This document shows, piece by piece, positions 36,435-43,801 of a stretch of DNA of 64,000 nucleotides; the first letter of the stretch is position 1; each line of letters begins with the position of its first letter. The DNA comes from Pseudomonas libanensis (GTDB taxonomy: Bacteria; Pseudomonadota; Gammaproteobacteria; Pseudomonadales; Pseudomonadaceae). The notes below the pieces were generated by a model, which saw nothing but the letters and a program-made list of their open reading frames with translations, searched no databases and was not told where the DNA came from. Made by a program: the position numbers and the translations under genes. The stretch is from the NCBI RefSeq assembly GCF_001439685.1, contig NZ_JYLH01000015.1, positions 62,001 through 126,000 on the forward strand. The letters run 5' to 3'.

Positions 36435-37102
36435 CAGCCGTTGCTCGGGCTGTAGCTGTAGCCGAGGCCGCGGTGAGTCTGGATCGGCTCGGCGTCCGCC
36501 GCCACGCTGCGCAGTTTGCTGCGCAGGCTCTTGATATGGCTGTCGATATTGCGCTCGTAACCCGCATCGGCCGGCACACCCACCGCGTCCAGCAATTGTT
36601 CGCGGCTGAACACGCGCTCGGGTTGTTCCAACAGGCTTTGCAGCAGGCGGAACTCGTGGCGCGTAAGGCTCAAGGGTTGTCCGCGATAGTTGATCTGCAT
36701 GCGCTCCAGGTCGACCTGGAACTGCGTCGGCGCCACGCCCGGGCCGACCCGCTTGAGGATCGCCCGGACTCGCGCCGCCACTTCCCGTGGGCTGAAGGGC
36801 TTGACCACATAATCGTCGGCACCGATTTCCAGCCCTACCACCCGATCAATCTCGGCATCCCGGGCACTGAGGAACATCACCGGCACTTCACTGAAACGAC
36901 GCAGTTGCTTGCATGTTTCAAAGCCGGTGATGTCCGGCAGGCCGATGTCGAGGATGATCAGGTCGGCCGGGCTCTGGCGCTGATGCTCCAGCGCAGCCTG
37001 GCCAAGGGTCAGCCAGGTGGTGGTGAAGCCATCGCCTTGCAAGACAAAGATCAGCGTGTCGGCTATCGCCGCTTCGTCTTCGACAATCAGGATGTGCGGC
37101 AT
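36434..37102 (-). CDS. creB: Response regulator CreB
   Basis: A 222-residue OmpR-type regulator. The receiver domain holds ILIVEDEAAIADTLIFVLQ, LIILDIGLPDITGFETCKQL with the phospho-acceptor, FLSARDAEIDR and the lysine in YVVKPFSPREVAARV. The winged-helix output domain reads LTRHEFRLLQSLLEQPERVFSREQLLD and SHIKSLRSKL. It activates creD and other Cre-tag promoters in species where it was studied. The gene starts 8 bp after the stop of the retropepsin-like gene. Confidence 0.96.
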   Translation of the reverse strand: MPHILIVEDEAAIADTLIFVLQGDGFTTTWLTLGQAALEHQRQSPADLIILDIGLPDITGFETCKQLRRFSEVPVMFLSARDAEIDRVVGLEIGADDYVVKPFSPREVAARVRAILKRVGPGVAPTQFQVDLERMQINYRGQPLSLTRHEFRLLQSLLEQPERVFSREQLLDAVGVPADAGYERNIDSHIKSLRSKLRSVAADAEPIQTHRGLGYSYSPSNG

Positions 37103-37110
37103 GGGTTCAA

Positions 37111-37611
37111 TCAGCAGTCCGGTTTGTCGGCAGTGTAGCGACGTGCCGGGTTCACCGCCGCGCCAAATTCACGCAGGGCCTTGGCGCCGATCAGCAGCGG
37201 ATAATTGAAGCTGCTGCGGTCGGTGAGGTTGACCTCGACGGTGCGCTTGACGTTGCCCAGGCACATTTCCAGATCGACTACCGGGCGCTTGGCCACGGCA
37301 GGTTCGTCCTTGTCATCGTCTTCGTCGGCACGGCTCTTGATCTTGCTGATGCGCGACACCTTATGCTCGTAGACCTTGTTGCCGGCGTCCTTGCCGCCAA
37401 GGCGGAAGCGCACCCAATCATCGCCATCGCGGGTGAAGGTCTCGATGTCCCGGGCCGACAATGAGGCGGTCAGCGCGCCGGTGTCCATCTTAGCCTTGAA
37501 GGTTTCGCCGATCTCCGGCAACTGAATGTATTCATAGCGACCGTAGAGGGTCGGTTCAGCGGCCATGACCGGCAGGGCCACTAGAGCTAGGGAGGCAAAT
37601 AATAGTTTCAC
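37111..37611 (-). CDS. Exported retropepsin-like protease family protein (DUF785/RimB type)
   Basis: A 166-residue protein with a signal peptide (KLLFASLALVALPVMAAEP) and a retropepsin-like aspartic protease fold: FKAKMDTGALTASLSA holds the D-T-G catalytic triad motif, and LLIGAKALREFGAAVNPAR the C-terminal family motif. Databases often label it 'ATP-dependent zinc protease', which the sequence does not support. First gene of the operon with creBCD (8-bp gap). Its substrate is unknown; a link with envelope stress is inferred from the context. Confidence 0.85.
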   Translation of the reverse strand: MKLLFASLALVALPVMAAEPTLYGRYEYIQLPEIGETFKAKMDTGALTASLSARDIETFTRDGDDWVRFRLGGKDAGNKVYEHKVSRISKIKSRADEDDDKDEPAVAKRPVVDLEMCLGNVKRTVEVNLTDRSSFNYPLLIGAKALREFGAAVNPARRYTADKPDC

Positions 37612-37784
37612 GAAGTGAGGTCCTCGGAAAGAAGTAGGCGGATTCTAGACCGCAAACGCGGCACTTAGTTAGTGACTGCCACCCTACACGGCACATTGTG
37701 AAACATTCGTCCGCTGATTTGCGATTTGGCCTCTAGACTGACCTTGCTTATCATGGCCCGCCCACAAGATTCCAAGAGTTATTT

Positions 37785-38663
37785 ATGCGCCGCCTGCTCA
37801 CCGGCTGTTTTGTCACACTGCTGCTATTGCTCAACACCCTGGTGCTGTTCGGGCCGCTGATGGTGTTTGCCCTGCTCAAGCTGATGGCTCCGGGTCGCTT
37901 TCGCGACTACATGTCCTGGGCGGTGATGTGGATCGCCGAGACCTGGGCCGAGATCGACAAGCTGATCTTTTCGCTGTGCATCCCGACCCAATGGGATATA
38001 CGCGGTGGCGATGACTTGCGCGGTGACACCTCCTACCTCGTCATCAGCAATCACCAATCCTGGGTCGATATCCCGGCGCTGATCCAGACGCTGAACCGGC
38101 GCACGCCGTTCTTCAAATTCTTCCTGAAAAAAGAATTGATCTGGGTGCCCTTCCTCGGCCTGGCCTGGTGGGCGCTGGACTACCCGTTCATGAAGCGCTA
38201 CACCAAGGCGTTCCTGGCCAAGCACCCGGAACTGGCGGGCCAGGACTTGAAGATCACCAAAGAGGCCTGCGAGCTGTTCAAGCGCCAGCCGGTCACGGTG
38301 GTCAATTACCTGGAGGGCACGCGGTTCAGCGAGGCCAAGCGCAAGCAACAGGCTTCACCGTTTAACCGGTTGCTCAAGCCCAAGGCGGGCGGCGTGGCAT
38401 TTGTGCTGGCCGCGATGGGTGAACAGCTGGACGCGGTACTCGACGTGACCGTGGTGTATCCGCAACAAAAGATTCCAGGGTTCTGGGACTTGATCAGTGG
38501 CGCGGTGCCGAAGGTGATCGTGGATATCCGCACCCGCGAACTGGACTCGGCGTTGTGGCAGGGGGATTACGAGAACGATCCGGCGTTTCGCCAGACCGTC
38601 CAGAGCTGGGTCAACCAGCTCTGGGGGGAGAAGGATCAACGTATTCAGGAACTTCTCAAATGA
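37785..38663 (+). CDS. PlsC-type 1-acyl-glycerol-phosphate acyltransferase (YihG-like)
   Basis: A 292-residue inner-membrane acyltransferase with N-terminal hydrophobic helices (FVTLLLLLNTLVLFGPLMVF). It has the catalytic NHQSWVDIP (H-x4-D), the glycerol-phosphate-binding FFKFFLKKELIWVPFLGLAWW, and EGTRFSEAKRKQQ with the EGTR motif. It probably transfers an acyl chain to lysophosphatidic acid. A diverged 81-bp copy of part of this gene is found at 39551-39631, beyond the next gene. Confidence 0.9.
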   Translation: MRRLLTGCFVTLLLLLNTLVLFGPLMVFALLKLMAPGRFRDYMSWAVMWIAETWAEIDKLIFSLCIPTQWDIRGGDDLRGDTSYLVISNHQSWVDIPALIQTLNRRTPFFKFFLKKELIWVPFLGLAWWALDYPFMKRYTKAFLAKHPELAGQDLKITKEACELFKRQPVTVVNYLEGTRFSEAKRKQQASPFNRLLKPKAGGVAFVLAAMGEQLDAVLDVTVVYPQQKIPGFWDLISGAVPKVIVDIRTRELDSALWQGDYENDPAFRQTVQSWVNQLWGEKDQRIQELLK

Positions 38664-38703
38664 AAGCCGCAAAGTGGGTAGGGGTATTTAACCCTACTGT
38701 TTC

Positions 38704-39354
38704 TCAAACCTGAGACCTTATGCTTTCGCGCAGAGCATCTCGTACCTGCTTAAGGCCGTCAGCCAAAGAAGTATTCTCAAAAAGGGACTGCAAAGCCGAG
38801 CGCAAATGGGCCGATGCCTGAGAAATATCTCCTCCAGCGGCCTGAGTGTCCAGCAGCTGCTTGAGGTTTGAAATCGCTGCGTTAGCGTCAGTTTGCACAG
38901 CTGAGTTCGAGTTTTCCCAGGCGTTGCGCTGCGCTTCGGATGCCTCGAACTCTACTGGCTGGCCGTCCTTACCCTTTACAAGGTCTACGCCGCCTTCAGG
39001 GAGCGCTTTTCCGGCCGGCCACTCTTGGGCTGGGGTAACCACTTTTGGCTGACCGTCCTCACCCTTTACAAGGTCTACGCCGCCTTCAGGGAGCGCTTTT
39101 CCGGCCGGCCACTCTTGGGCCATGGCATGGGTAGATCCCAGGAATTGTTGCAGCCCAGCCATCAGGTTATTAAGTGCCCGCTCAGGGTTCGACCCGTTGG
39201 CTACGGATCCCAGATCAACGCGCAAGTTCTGCAGTAAGTTCGCGTTCAATCCCAGGTTATGGGTATTGGGCTCAGCCTTGGTGGTCGGCACCGTGTTGCC
39301 GAGCAGATTGTATTGATTATGGAGCATGTGCTGCAGCGAATTAACGGAAGTCAT
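38704..39354 (-). CDS. Candidate type III-secreted protein with 30-aa repeats
   Basis: A 216-residue protein I do not recognise. It lacks cysteine and any signal peptide. The first 27 residues (MTSVNSLQHMLHNQYNLLGN onward) have no Asp/Glu, are rich in Ser/Asn/Gln and have Val at position 4, which fits the N-terminal pattern of Pseudomonas type III substrates. Residues ~79-138 are a direct 30-residue repeat (AQEWPAGKALPEGGVDLVKG core) plus a partial third start; the C-terminal third is helical (ISNLKQLLDTQAAGGDISQA). A match to the HrpL promoter consensus (GGAACT-N16-CCACGCA) lies 67 bp upstream. Effector or harpin-like helper roles are both possible. Confidence 0.7.
   Translation of the reverse strand: MTSVNSLQHMLHNQYNLLGNTVPTTKAEPNTHNLGLNANLLQNLRVDLGSVANGSNPERALNNLMAGLQQFLGSTHAMAQEWPAGKALPEGGVDLVKGEDGQPKVVTPAQEWPAGKALPEGGVDLVKGKDGQPVEFEASEAQRNAWENSNSAVQTDANAAISNLKQLLDTQAAGGDISQASAHLRSALQSLFENTSLADGLKQVRDALRESIRSQV
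38956..39120. repeat. 90-bp in-frame tandem repeat
   Basis: A 90-bp unit (38956-39045) is followed by a nearly identical second copy of ~75 bp (39046-39120), in frame inside the minus-strand gene at 38704-39354. It encodes the 30-residue protein repeat. The copies differ at very few bases, so the duplication is recent. Confidence 0.9.
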
Positions 39355-39420
39355 CAGGTCACCACTCAGTTAGTTGATTACCCTTCAAACGCACTAATGT
39401 GGTGCTGCAAAGGGTACTAC

Positions 39421-39449
39421 TGCGTGGCACTCAGACTTCCTACAGTTCC
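39421..39449 (-). promoter_or_regulatory. HrpL-type promoter (hrp box) of the 38704 gene
   Basis: On the minus strand GGAACT (39449-39444), 16 bp, then CCACGCA (39427-39421). The HrpL ECF sigma consensus is GGAACC-N15/16-CCACNNA, so there is one mismatch in the -35. It ends 67 bp before the ATG at 39354. Confidence 0.65.
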
Positions 39450-39534
39450 GGCCGCTTAGATACAAACTATTTCGCCCACAACTCATCACGAAGGATGGCT
39501 TGGAAATAGTTATAGGAAACGCAATCCCTTGGAG

Positions 39535-39631
39535 GAAGGGCGATTAACCGCTGGTGGGCGCTGGATTATCCGTTCATGAAGCGCTACACCAAGGCGTTCC
39601 TGGTCAAGCACCCGGAGCTGGCGGGGCAGGA
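39535..39631. pseudogene. Recombination scar: DUF2780 3' end joined to acyltransferase fragment
   Basis: Bases 39551-39631 match 38165-38245 of the acyltransferase gene with about five differences in 81, mostly synonymous, so the piece comes from a related but not identical allele. Just before it, 39535-39556 matches the last bases of the DUF2780 gene and the following bases (40288-40310). The two join at a shared CTGGTG. There is no open frame left; it is a fossil of the flanking genes inside the insert. Confidence 0.8.
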
Positions 39632-39735
39632 ACTACCGTGCTTTGCACAAAGCTCACACAACCGATATTACAAATTAAAAATAGCGACCCTGAACGGATC
39701 GCCACTTATTTGCGTGCTGCAATACAGTCAACACA

Positions 39736-40020
39736 TTATGTTTGATCTGACGAGTATTTCGTATTTTTTTCCAGCTTCTCCTGCAAGCTGGTTTGTCGCG
39801 GAGGGAGACTCTTGTCCGCTACAGTGTCAGGCCAGGTCGACGAGCGGCCAAACCCGCAGTCGGTAGGCCGAGCTTCCTTCGGAAACCAGTTAGGATACTT
39901 GGAGTAGAGGCCCGGCTCTCCACTGCCCTTACTCGATACGTCAGGCAACTTGGGTGGCATATCCTGACCCGGGTAAAAGGGTGGTGCGAAAGGTGGAAAA
40001 CTGTTTCTAATTATACTCAT
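39736..40020 (-). CDS. Candidate type III effector, small Pro-rich protein
   Basis: A 94-residue protein with no recognised family. The N terminus MSIIRNSFPPFAPPFYPGQD has Ile at 3 and 4, no acidic residue before Asp20 and many Ser/Pro/Phe, matching type III export signals of plant-associated Pseudomonas. The rest is basic, Pro- and Ser-rich (ARPTDCGFGRSSTWPDTVAD) with a short helical tail (LQEKLEKNTKYSSD). A perfect match to the HrpL promoter consensus lies 65 bp upstream, and AGGA precedes the ATG. The region is AT-richer than its surroundings. It could be a whole small effector or the N-terminal remnant of a larger one. Confidence 0.65.
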   Translation of the reverse strand: MSIIRNSFPPFAPPFYPGQDMPPKLPDVSSKGSGEPGLYSKYPNWFPKEARPTDCGFGRSSTWPDTVADKSLPPRQTSLQEKLEKNTKYSSDQT

Positions 40021-40084
40021 AAGATAATTTCCTATAGCGAGTTAGAGTAACTCCCGGCCCTACCAGCCCTGGAGGTCCACCACT

Positions 40085-40112
40085 TGTGTGGCGAACCTAA
40101 CTCCGTGGTTCC
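40085..40112 (-). promoter_or_regulatory. HrpL-type promoter (hrp box), perfect consensus
   Basis: On the minus strand GGAACC (40112-40107), 15 bp, then CCACACA (40091-40085), exactly GGAACC-N15-CCACNNA. It lies 65 bp upstream of the ATG at 40020 and faces it. The hrpL/rspL gene and the secretion machinery are outside this window. Confidence 0.75.
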
Positions 40113-40296
40113 AGCAAGAGTGCTACTGAATCTAACGCGGTGCCCGAGGTCACCATCGATATACAGAAGCGTCCGTCAGCACCGCGAACGTACCGCCTTG
40201 CCTGCCGACGCAGTGGGCACTATTAAGTCAGTCGGTTTTCACCTCAGGCAGCAACAAAGTAATGCTGCGAAGGTTACTACTGCGTAGGAAGGGCGA

Positions 40297-40869
40297 TTAA
40301 TTGCTGGTGCCCCAAGCTTGGGCCAGCTTGCCCAGTACTGAACTGTCGGCACCCTGCCCGCCCAGGTACTGCAGGATCACCGGCGCAAACTGGCCGATCA
40401 TGCCGCTGTCCATACCCAGGGCGCTGAACGCGGTGTTCAAGTCGCTGGTGTTTTTCACGTTACCCAACAGGCCGTCGAGGCCGCTGGTCTTGCTGCCACC
40501 GGTTTGGCCGAGCATGCCGCTCAAGGCGCCGAGGCTACCCAGTGCGTTGTTACCCGACAGCTGAGCGAGGCCTGGAACGCTATGACCCAGCTGCGAAAAG
40601 TCGTTGCCGCTCAGTTTGTTTTTCGCCAGGCCCAACATGGCTCCCGTGCCGCCCACCGCCTGCTCGGGGGTAATGTTCAGTTGCGAAGTCAGGGCGCTGA
40701 GCAAGCCAGCTGTCTCAGACGACGGTGCAGCGGCTGCGGCCTTGTTGTTACCGCCTTGCATGCCTGAGATGGCATTGGCCGCATCGCCAAGGCTGAAGCC
40801 TGCGGCGAACACCGGGCCGGTGGCCACGGTCAACAGGCAGGACAGGGCAAAACCGCGTGAAATCTTCAT
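40297..40869 (-). CDS. Exported DUF2780-type protein
   Basis: A 190-residue protein with signal peptide MKISRGFALSCLLTVATGPV ending near VFAAG. The start is set by this signal and GAGG upstream; the longer open frame to 41073 is not coding. The mature part is low-complexity and Gly/Ala/Ser/Leu-rich (LLSALTSQLNITPEQAVGGT; LGSLGALSGMLGQTGG), as in DUF2780/VcgC-type proteins of unknown function. Probably periplasmic. Its 3' end is duplicated in the scar at 39535. Confidence 0.8.
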   Translation of the reverse strand: MKISRGFALSCLLTVATGPVFAAGFSLGDAANAISGMQGGNNKAAAAAPSSETAGLLSALTSQLNITPEQAVGGTGAMLGLAKNKLSGNDFSQLGHSVPGLAQLSGNNALGSLGALSGMLGQTGGSKTSGLDGLLGNVKNTSDLNTAFSALGMDSGMIGQFAPVILQYLGGQGADSSVLGKLAQAWGTSN

Positions 40870-41005
40870 CAAGACAACCTCTGAATGTGGGAGCAAAAGC
40901 AGGCGTTGGACTGGGTATCTCGTCGGTTGTTCCAGGGCCACCCTGGAACCCATCGAGGATAAGGGGGTCCATGCACTGACTACAAAATTTGTCAGGAAGA
41001 GACTT

Positions 41006-41464
41006 ATGACTGCGATCCAACCCCAAGTGATTGAGCAAAAGCCTCCATTCTGGAGCCGCCCACGCCTGTTCATAGGCGCCTGTGTGGTGGTGGTTGCTGG
41101 TATCGGCGGCGCGCTCTACACCCAGGACAGCGTCAAGTCCGCCGCGACACTGGTGACCACTACCCAGCAGCCAGCGGCACAGATCATGGCCCACAAGGAT
41201 TACCTGGAAGTAGAACCGATTGCCTCCACAGCGCCAGCACCGGACCAAAGCCTTGAACTGTGGGCAATTCCCAAAGATGGCGCGCCTGTGTCCCTTGGCC
41301 TGTTACCGGAGGATGGCAAAGGTATCATTGGCCTGAATCCCCGCCAGCAGGAGACGATCAAACAACCCGTGGAGTTGATGGTAAGTTCTGAAACCAAAGG
41401 AGGCTCAGTGAGTAAGCAGCCAACCGGCCCGACCGTATACCAGGGCGCACTGGCCATTCGCTGA
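41006..41464 (+). CDS. Anti-sigma factor RskA-like domain, N-terminal part missing
   Basis: A 152-residue protein with one membrane helix (LFIGACVVVVAGIGGALYTQ) and a periplasmic anti-sigma K (RskA C-terminal) domain: QSLELWAIPKDGAPVSLGLL ... TGPTVYQGALAIR. Normal anti-sigma K proteins are about 230-250 residues and begin with a cytoplasmic zinc-type sigma-binding domain; here only ~17 residues (MTAIQPQVIEQKPPFW) precede the helix. A good AGGAAGAG ribosome site is present, so this short form is probably expressed. No ECF sigma gene is adjacent. Confidence 0.7.
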   Translation: MTAIQPQVIEQKPPFWSRPRLFIGACVVVVAGIGGALYTQDSVKSAATLVTTTQQPAAQIMAHKDYLEVEPIASTAPAPDQSLELWAIPKDGAPVSLGLLPEDGKGIIGLNPRQQETIKQPVELMVSSETKGGSVSKQPTGPTVYQGALAIR

Positions 41465-41487
41465 TCTCCAAAACATCATAAAACTCT

Positions 41488-41575
41488 TGTGGGAGGGGGC
41501 TTGCTCCCGATAGCGGCAGTTCAGTCACAGATTACTGACTAAGCCACCGCTATCGGGAGCAAGCCCCCTCCCACA
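41488..41575. repeat. REPIN (TTGCTCCC variant)
   Basis: An inverted REP pair of the GGGAGGGGGCTTGCTCCCGA variant directly after the anti-sigma-like gene, in the 291-bp gap before the exported protein gene. The rest of the gap (41576-41755) is AT-rich and should hold that gene's promoter. Confidence 0.9.
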
Positions 41576-41755
41576 TCTCGTGTGGCGACGTCTGACCCGC
41601 TCACTGACCATGCACCGCTCATCGACACCCAAACGCTATAAGTACTTTGATTTTTATATCCAACGAGTTTTATGGACTGTGAGATCTGACAGTTTCGAAG
41701 CCTGTTTCGGCTACTTAATATGAGGGCTCCCTAATAAAGTAAAGGAGTACAAGCA

Positions 41756-42190
41756 ATGAAAAAGGCTAATAAAAACTGGCTAGGCAAGTTCAGTGACCCC
41801 AAGGCGTGTGTGGGAGGGCTTGTGGCTGTTTTGGCTGTGCTCGGAAGTCTGAACGCTCAGGCAGCCAGTTGCCCTGAACCGCGCGAGCTCGAACATAGAG
41901 TCCAAAATACCCCAAATGGCGGCGTTGCTATTTACACCAGCATGGATGGACTTTGGCATGGAGAAAATCCCGGAGATACCACCGACTACAGCGATGAGGT
42001 CGGCTTTAAAAATGTCTTTATCAACAGCGACTCCCAATACGTGGCATGCAGTTATGAAGGAAAAGGCCTGTTTTCCGCCGTCCGGCTCTCTCTGAGATGG
42101 AATACTGGGCGAGCGATTACTCCCGAGGGGGGTGAATGGACTGACAATACTTGCCACGCGCAAGAAGCGAAGGACTGCCGGTTTAATTGA
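41756..42190 (+). CDS. Small exported protein (possibly DUF3757)
   Basis: A 144-residue protein with an N-terminal export signal (VGGLVAVLAVLGSLNAQAAS) after a long basic n-region. The mature part is ~105 residues with cysteines at CPEP, VACSYEG, NTCHA and DCRFN, suggesting two disulfides, and a beta-rich pattern resembling DUF3757 proteins. Function unknown. AAGGAG precedes the ATG at 8 bp. Base composition is a little lower in GC than surrounding genes. Confidence 0.68.
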   Translation: MKKANKNWLGKFSDPKACVGGLVAVLAVLGSLNAQAASCPEPRELEHRVQNTPNGGVAIYTSMDGLWHGENPGDTTDYSDEVGFKNVFINSDSQYVACSYEGKGLFSAVRLSLRWNTGRAITPEGGEWTDNTCHAQEAKDCRFN

Positions 42191-42268
42191 GCGCAGCAGT
42201 GACCTGCAAGTCTTCAAACATTGAGAAATGGGCGAAGCAGCCAACGGACCAGATATAGATGTAATGAA

Positions 42269-42298
42269 GTAAAAGGGCGATACTGGTCGCCCTTTTAC
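42269..42298. terminator. Shared terminator between convergent genes
   Basis: A perfect 12-bp stem GTAAAAGGGCGA / TCGCCCTTTTAC with a 6-nt loop. It sits between the exported protein gene (+) and fdhA (-). A and T runs inside the stem allow use in both directions. Confidence 0.8.
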
Positions 42299-42403
42299 AT
42301 ACATACTCATACCTAAAGATATTGGCAGTTTCCTTGGACCGAACAGCAGGCTGCTAGGTTTTCGCACAAACTGCAACGTCGCCCTTTTTCATCCACCCGT
42401 GAG

Positions 42404-43603
42404 TTACGCCGCACTGAACAACTTATGCGGATCAATCACAAACTTCTTCGGCACACCCGCATCGAACTCGCCATACCCGCGTGGCGCATCATCCAGGCTG
42501 ATTACCTGCACACCGACGATCTCAGCAATGTTGATACGGTCCCACATGATCGCCTGCATCAGTTGGCGGTTGTACTTCATCACGGGGGTTTGACCGGTGT
42601 GGAAGCTGTGGGACTTGGCCCAACCTAAGCCGAAGCGAATGCTCAGGCTGCCCATTTTGGCAGCAGCATCGACAGCACCCGGATCTTCGGTGACGTACAG
42701 GCCCGGGATACCGATCTTGCCAGCCACGCGCACCACGCCCATCAGCGAGTTGAGCACGGTGGCCGGGGCTTCGGCCTTGACGCCGTCGTGACCGTGGCCA
42801 CGTGCTTCAAAGCCCACGCAGTCAACGGCGCAGTCCACTTCCGGCTCGCCGAGCAACGCGGCAATCTGTTCGTGCAGAGGGGTGTCGGTGGACAGGTCGA
42901 CAATTTCAAAACCCTGGGCCTTGGCGTGGGCCAGGCGGATCGAGTTGACGTCGCCGATGATCACCACCGCCGCGCCCAGCAGGCGTGCCGATGCCGCCGC
43001 CGCCAGGCCGACCGGGCCGGCGCCCGCGATGTACACGGTGCTGCCAGGGCCAACGCCGGCCGTGACGGCGCCGTGATAGCCGGTGGGCAGGATGTCGGAG
43101 AGGCAGGTCAGGTCGCGGATTTTCTCCATGGCCTTATCGCGGTCCGGCAGTTTCAGCAGGTTGAAGTCGGCATACGGCACCAGCACGTATTCGGCCTGGC
43201 CGCCGGTCCAGTCGCCCATGTCCACGTAGCCGTAGGCACCACCGGCACGGGCCGGGTTGACGGTCAGGCAGACACCAGTGTGTTGTTCTTTGCACGAACG
43301 GCAGCGGCCGCACGCCACGTTGAAGGGCACGGAGACCAGGTCGCCGATTTTCAGGTTTTCGACGTCGCTGCCCTTCTCGATCACTTCGCCAGTGATCTCG
43401 TGACCGAGTACCAGGCCGGTCTGGGCAGTGGTGCGGCCGCGCACCATGTGTTGGTCGGAGCCGCAGATGTTGGTGGAGACCACGCGCAGGATGACGCCGT
43501 GCTCAATTTTCCTGCCACGGGGGTCCTGCATTTTGGGATAGTCGATTTTCTGTACTTCGACCTTGCCGTTGCCGAGATACACGACACCACGATTACCAGA
43601 CAT
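42404..43603 (-). CDS. fdhA: Glutathione-independent formaldehyde dehydrogenase
   Basis: A 399-residue zinc medium-chain dehydrogenase that oxidises formaldehyde to formate with tightly bound NAD and no glutathione. Catalytic zinc: NICGSDQHMVRG and GLVLGHEITGEV. Structural zinc: CGRCRSCKEQHTGVC. Rossmann motif: VYIAGAGPVGLAAAASARLLGA. It matches the P. putida FdhA type. Here it disposes of formaldehyde released by betaine, dimethylglycine and sarcosine demethylation. Its start is ~200 bp from the end of purU, with REP sequences between. Confidence 0.95.
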   Translation of the reverse strand: MSGNRGVVYLGNGKVEVQKIDYPKMQDPRGRKIEHGVILRVVSTNICGSDQHMVRGRTTAQTGLVLGHEITGEVIEKGSDVENLKIGDLVSVPFNVACGRCRSCKEQHTGVCLTVNPARAGGAYGYVDMGDWTGGQAEYVLVPYADFNLLKLPDRDKAMEKIRDLTCLSDILPTGYHGAVTAGVGPGSTVYIAGAGPVGLAAAASARLLGAAVVIIGDVNSIRLAHAKAQGFEIVDLSTDTPLHEQIAALLGEPEVDCAVDCVGFEARGHGHDGVKAEAPATVLNSLMGVVRVAGKIGIPGLYVTEDPGAVDAAAKMGSLSIRFGLGWAKSHSFHTGQTPVMKYNRQLMQAIMWDRINIAEIVGVQVISLDDAPRGYGEFDAGVPKKFVIDPHKLFSAA

Positions 43604-43710
43604 GCTTTCACCTCGCTGTTGTTTTTATGGAACTGCGTTGCCGCTTGGGTGGGCAGCGCGTTGAGTGCTCGGATTACAGATGCTGTTTCCTGTGTTGCTT
43701 GTAAGGGCCC

Positions 43711-43796
43711 CTTCGGGAGCAAGCCCCCTCCCACATTTGATCGGGTTCCAACCTTGAAATGCTGTCGAATGTGGGAGCGGGCTTGCTCGCGAAAGC
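43711..43796. repeat. Mixed REP pair
   Basis: One arm is of the CGGGAGCAAGCCCCCTCCCA type, the other of the GGGAGCGGGCTTGCTCGCGA type, in inverted order. The two belong to different REP families, so this looks like two solo REPs rather than one REPIN. Confidence 0.75.
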
Positions 43797-43801
43797 GTCA
43801 G

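Noticed and set aside
40946..40976. GGAACC on the plus strand upstream of the anti-sigma-like gene as another hrp box
   Set aside because: The downstream element reads CCATGCA and the spacing is 18 bp, both outside the HrpL consensus.
40869..41073. Upstream in-frame extension of the DUF2780-type protein
   Set aside because: The added residues lack similarity to an export signal and overlap the divergent anti-sigma-like gene; the ATG at 40869 begins a proper signal peptide and has an RBS.
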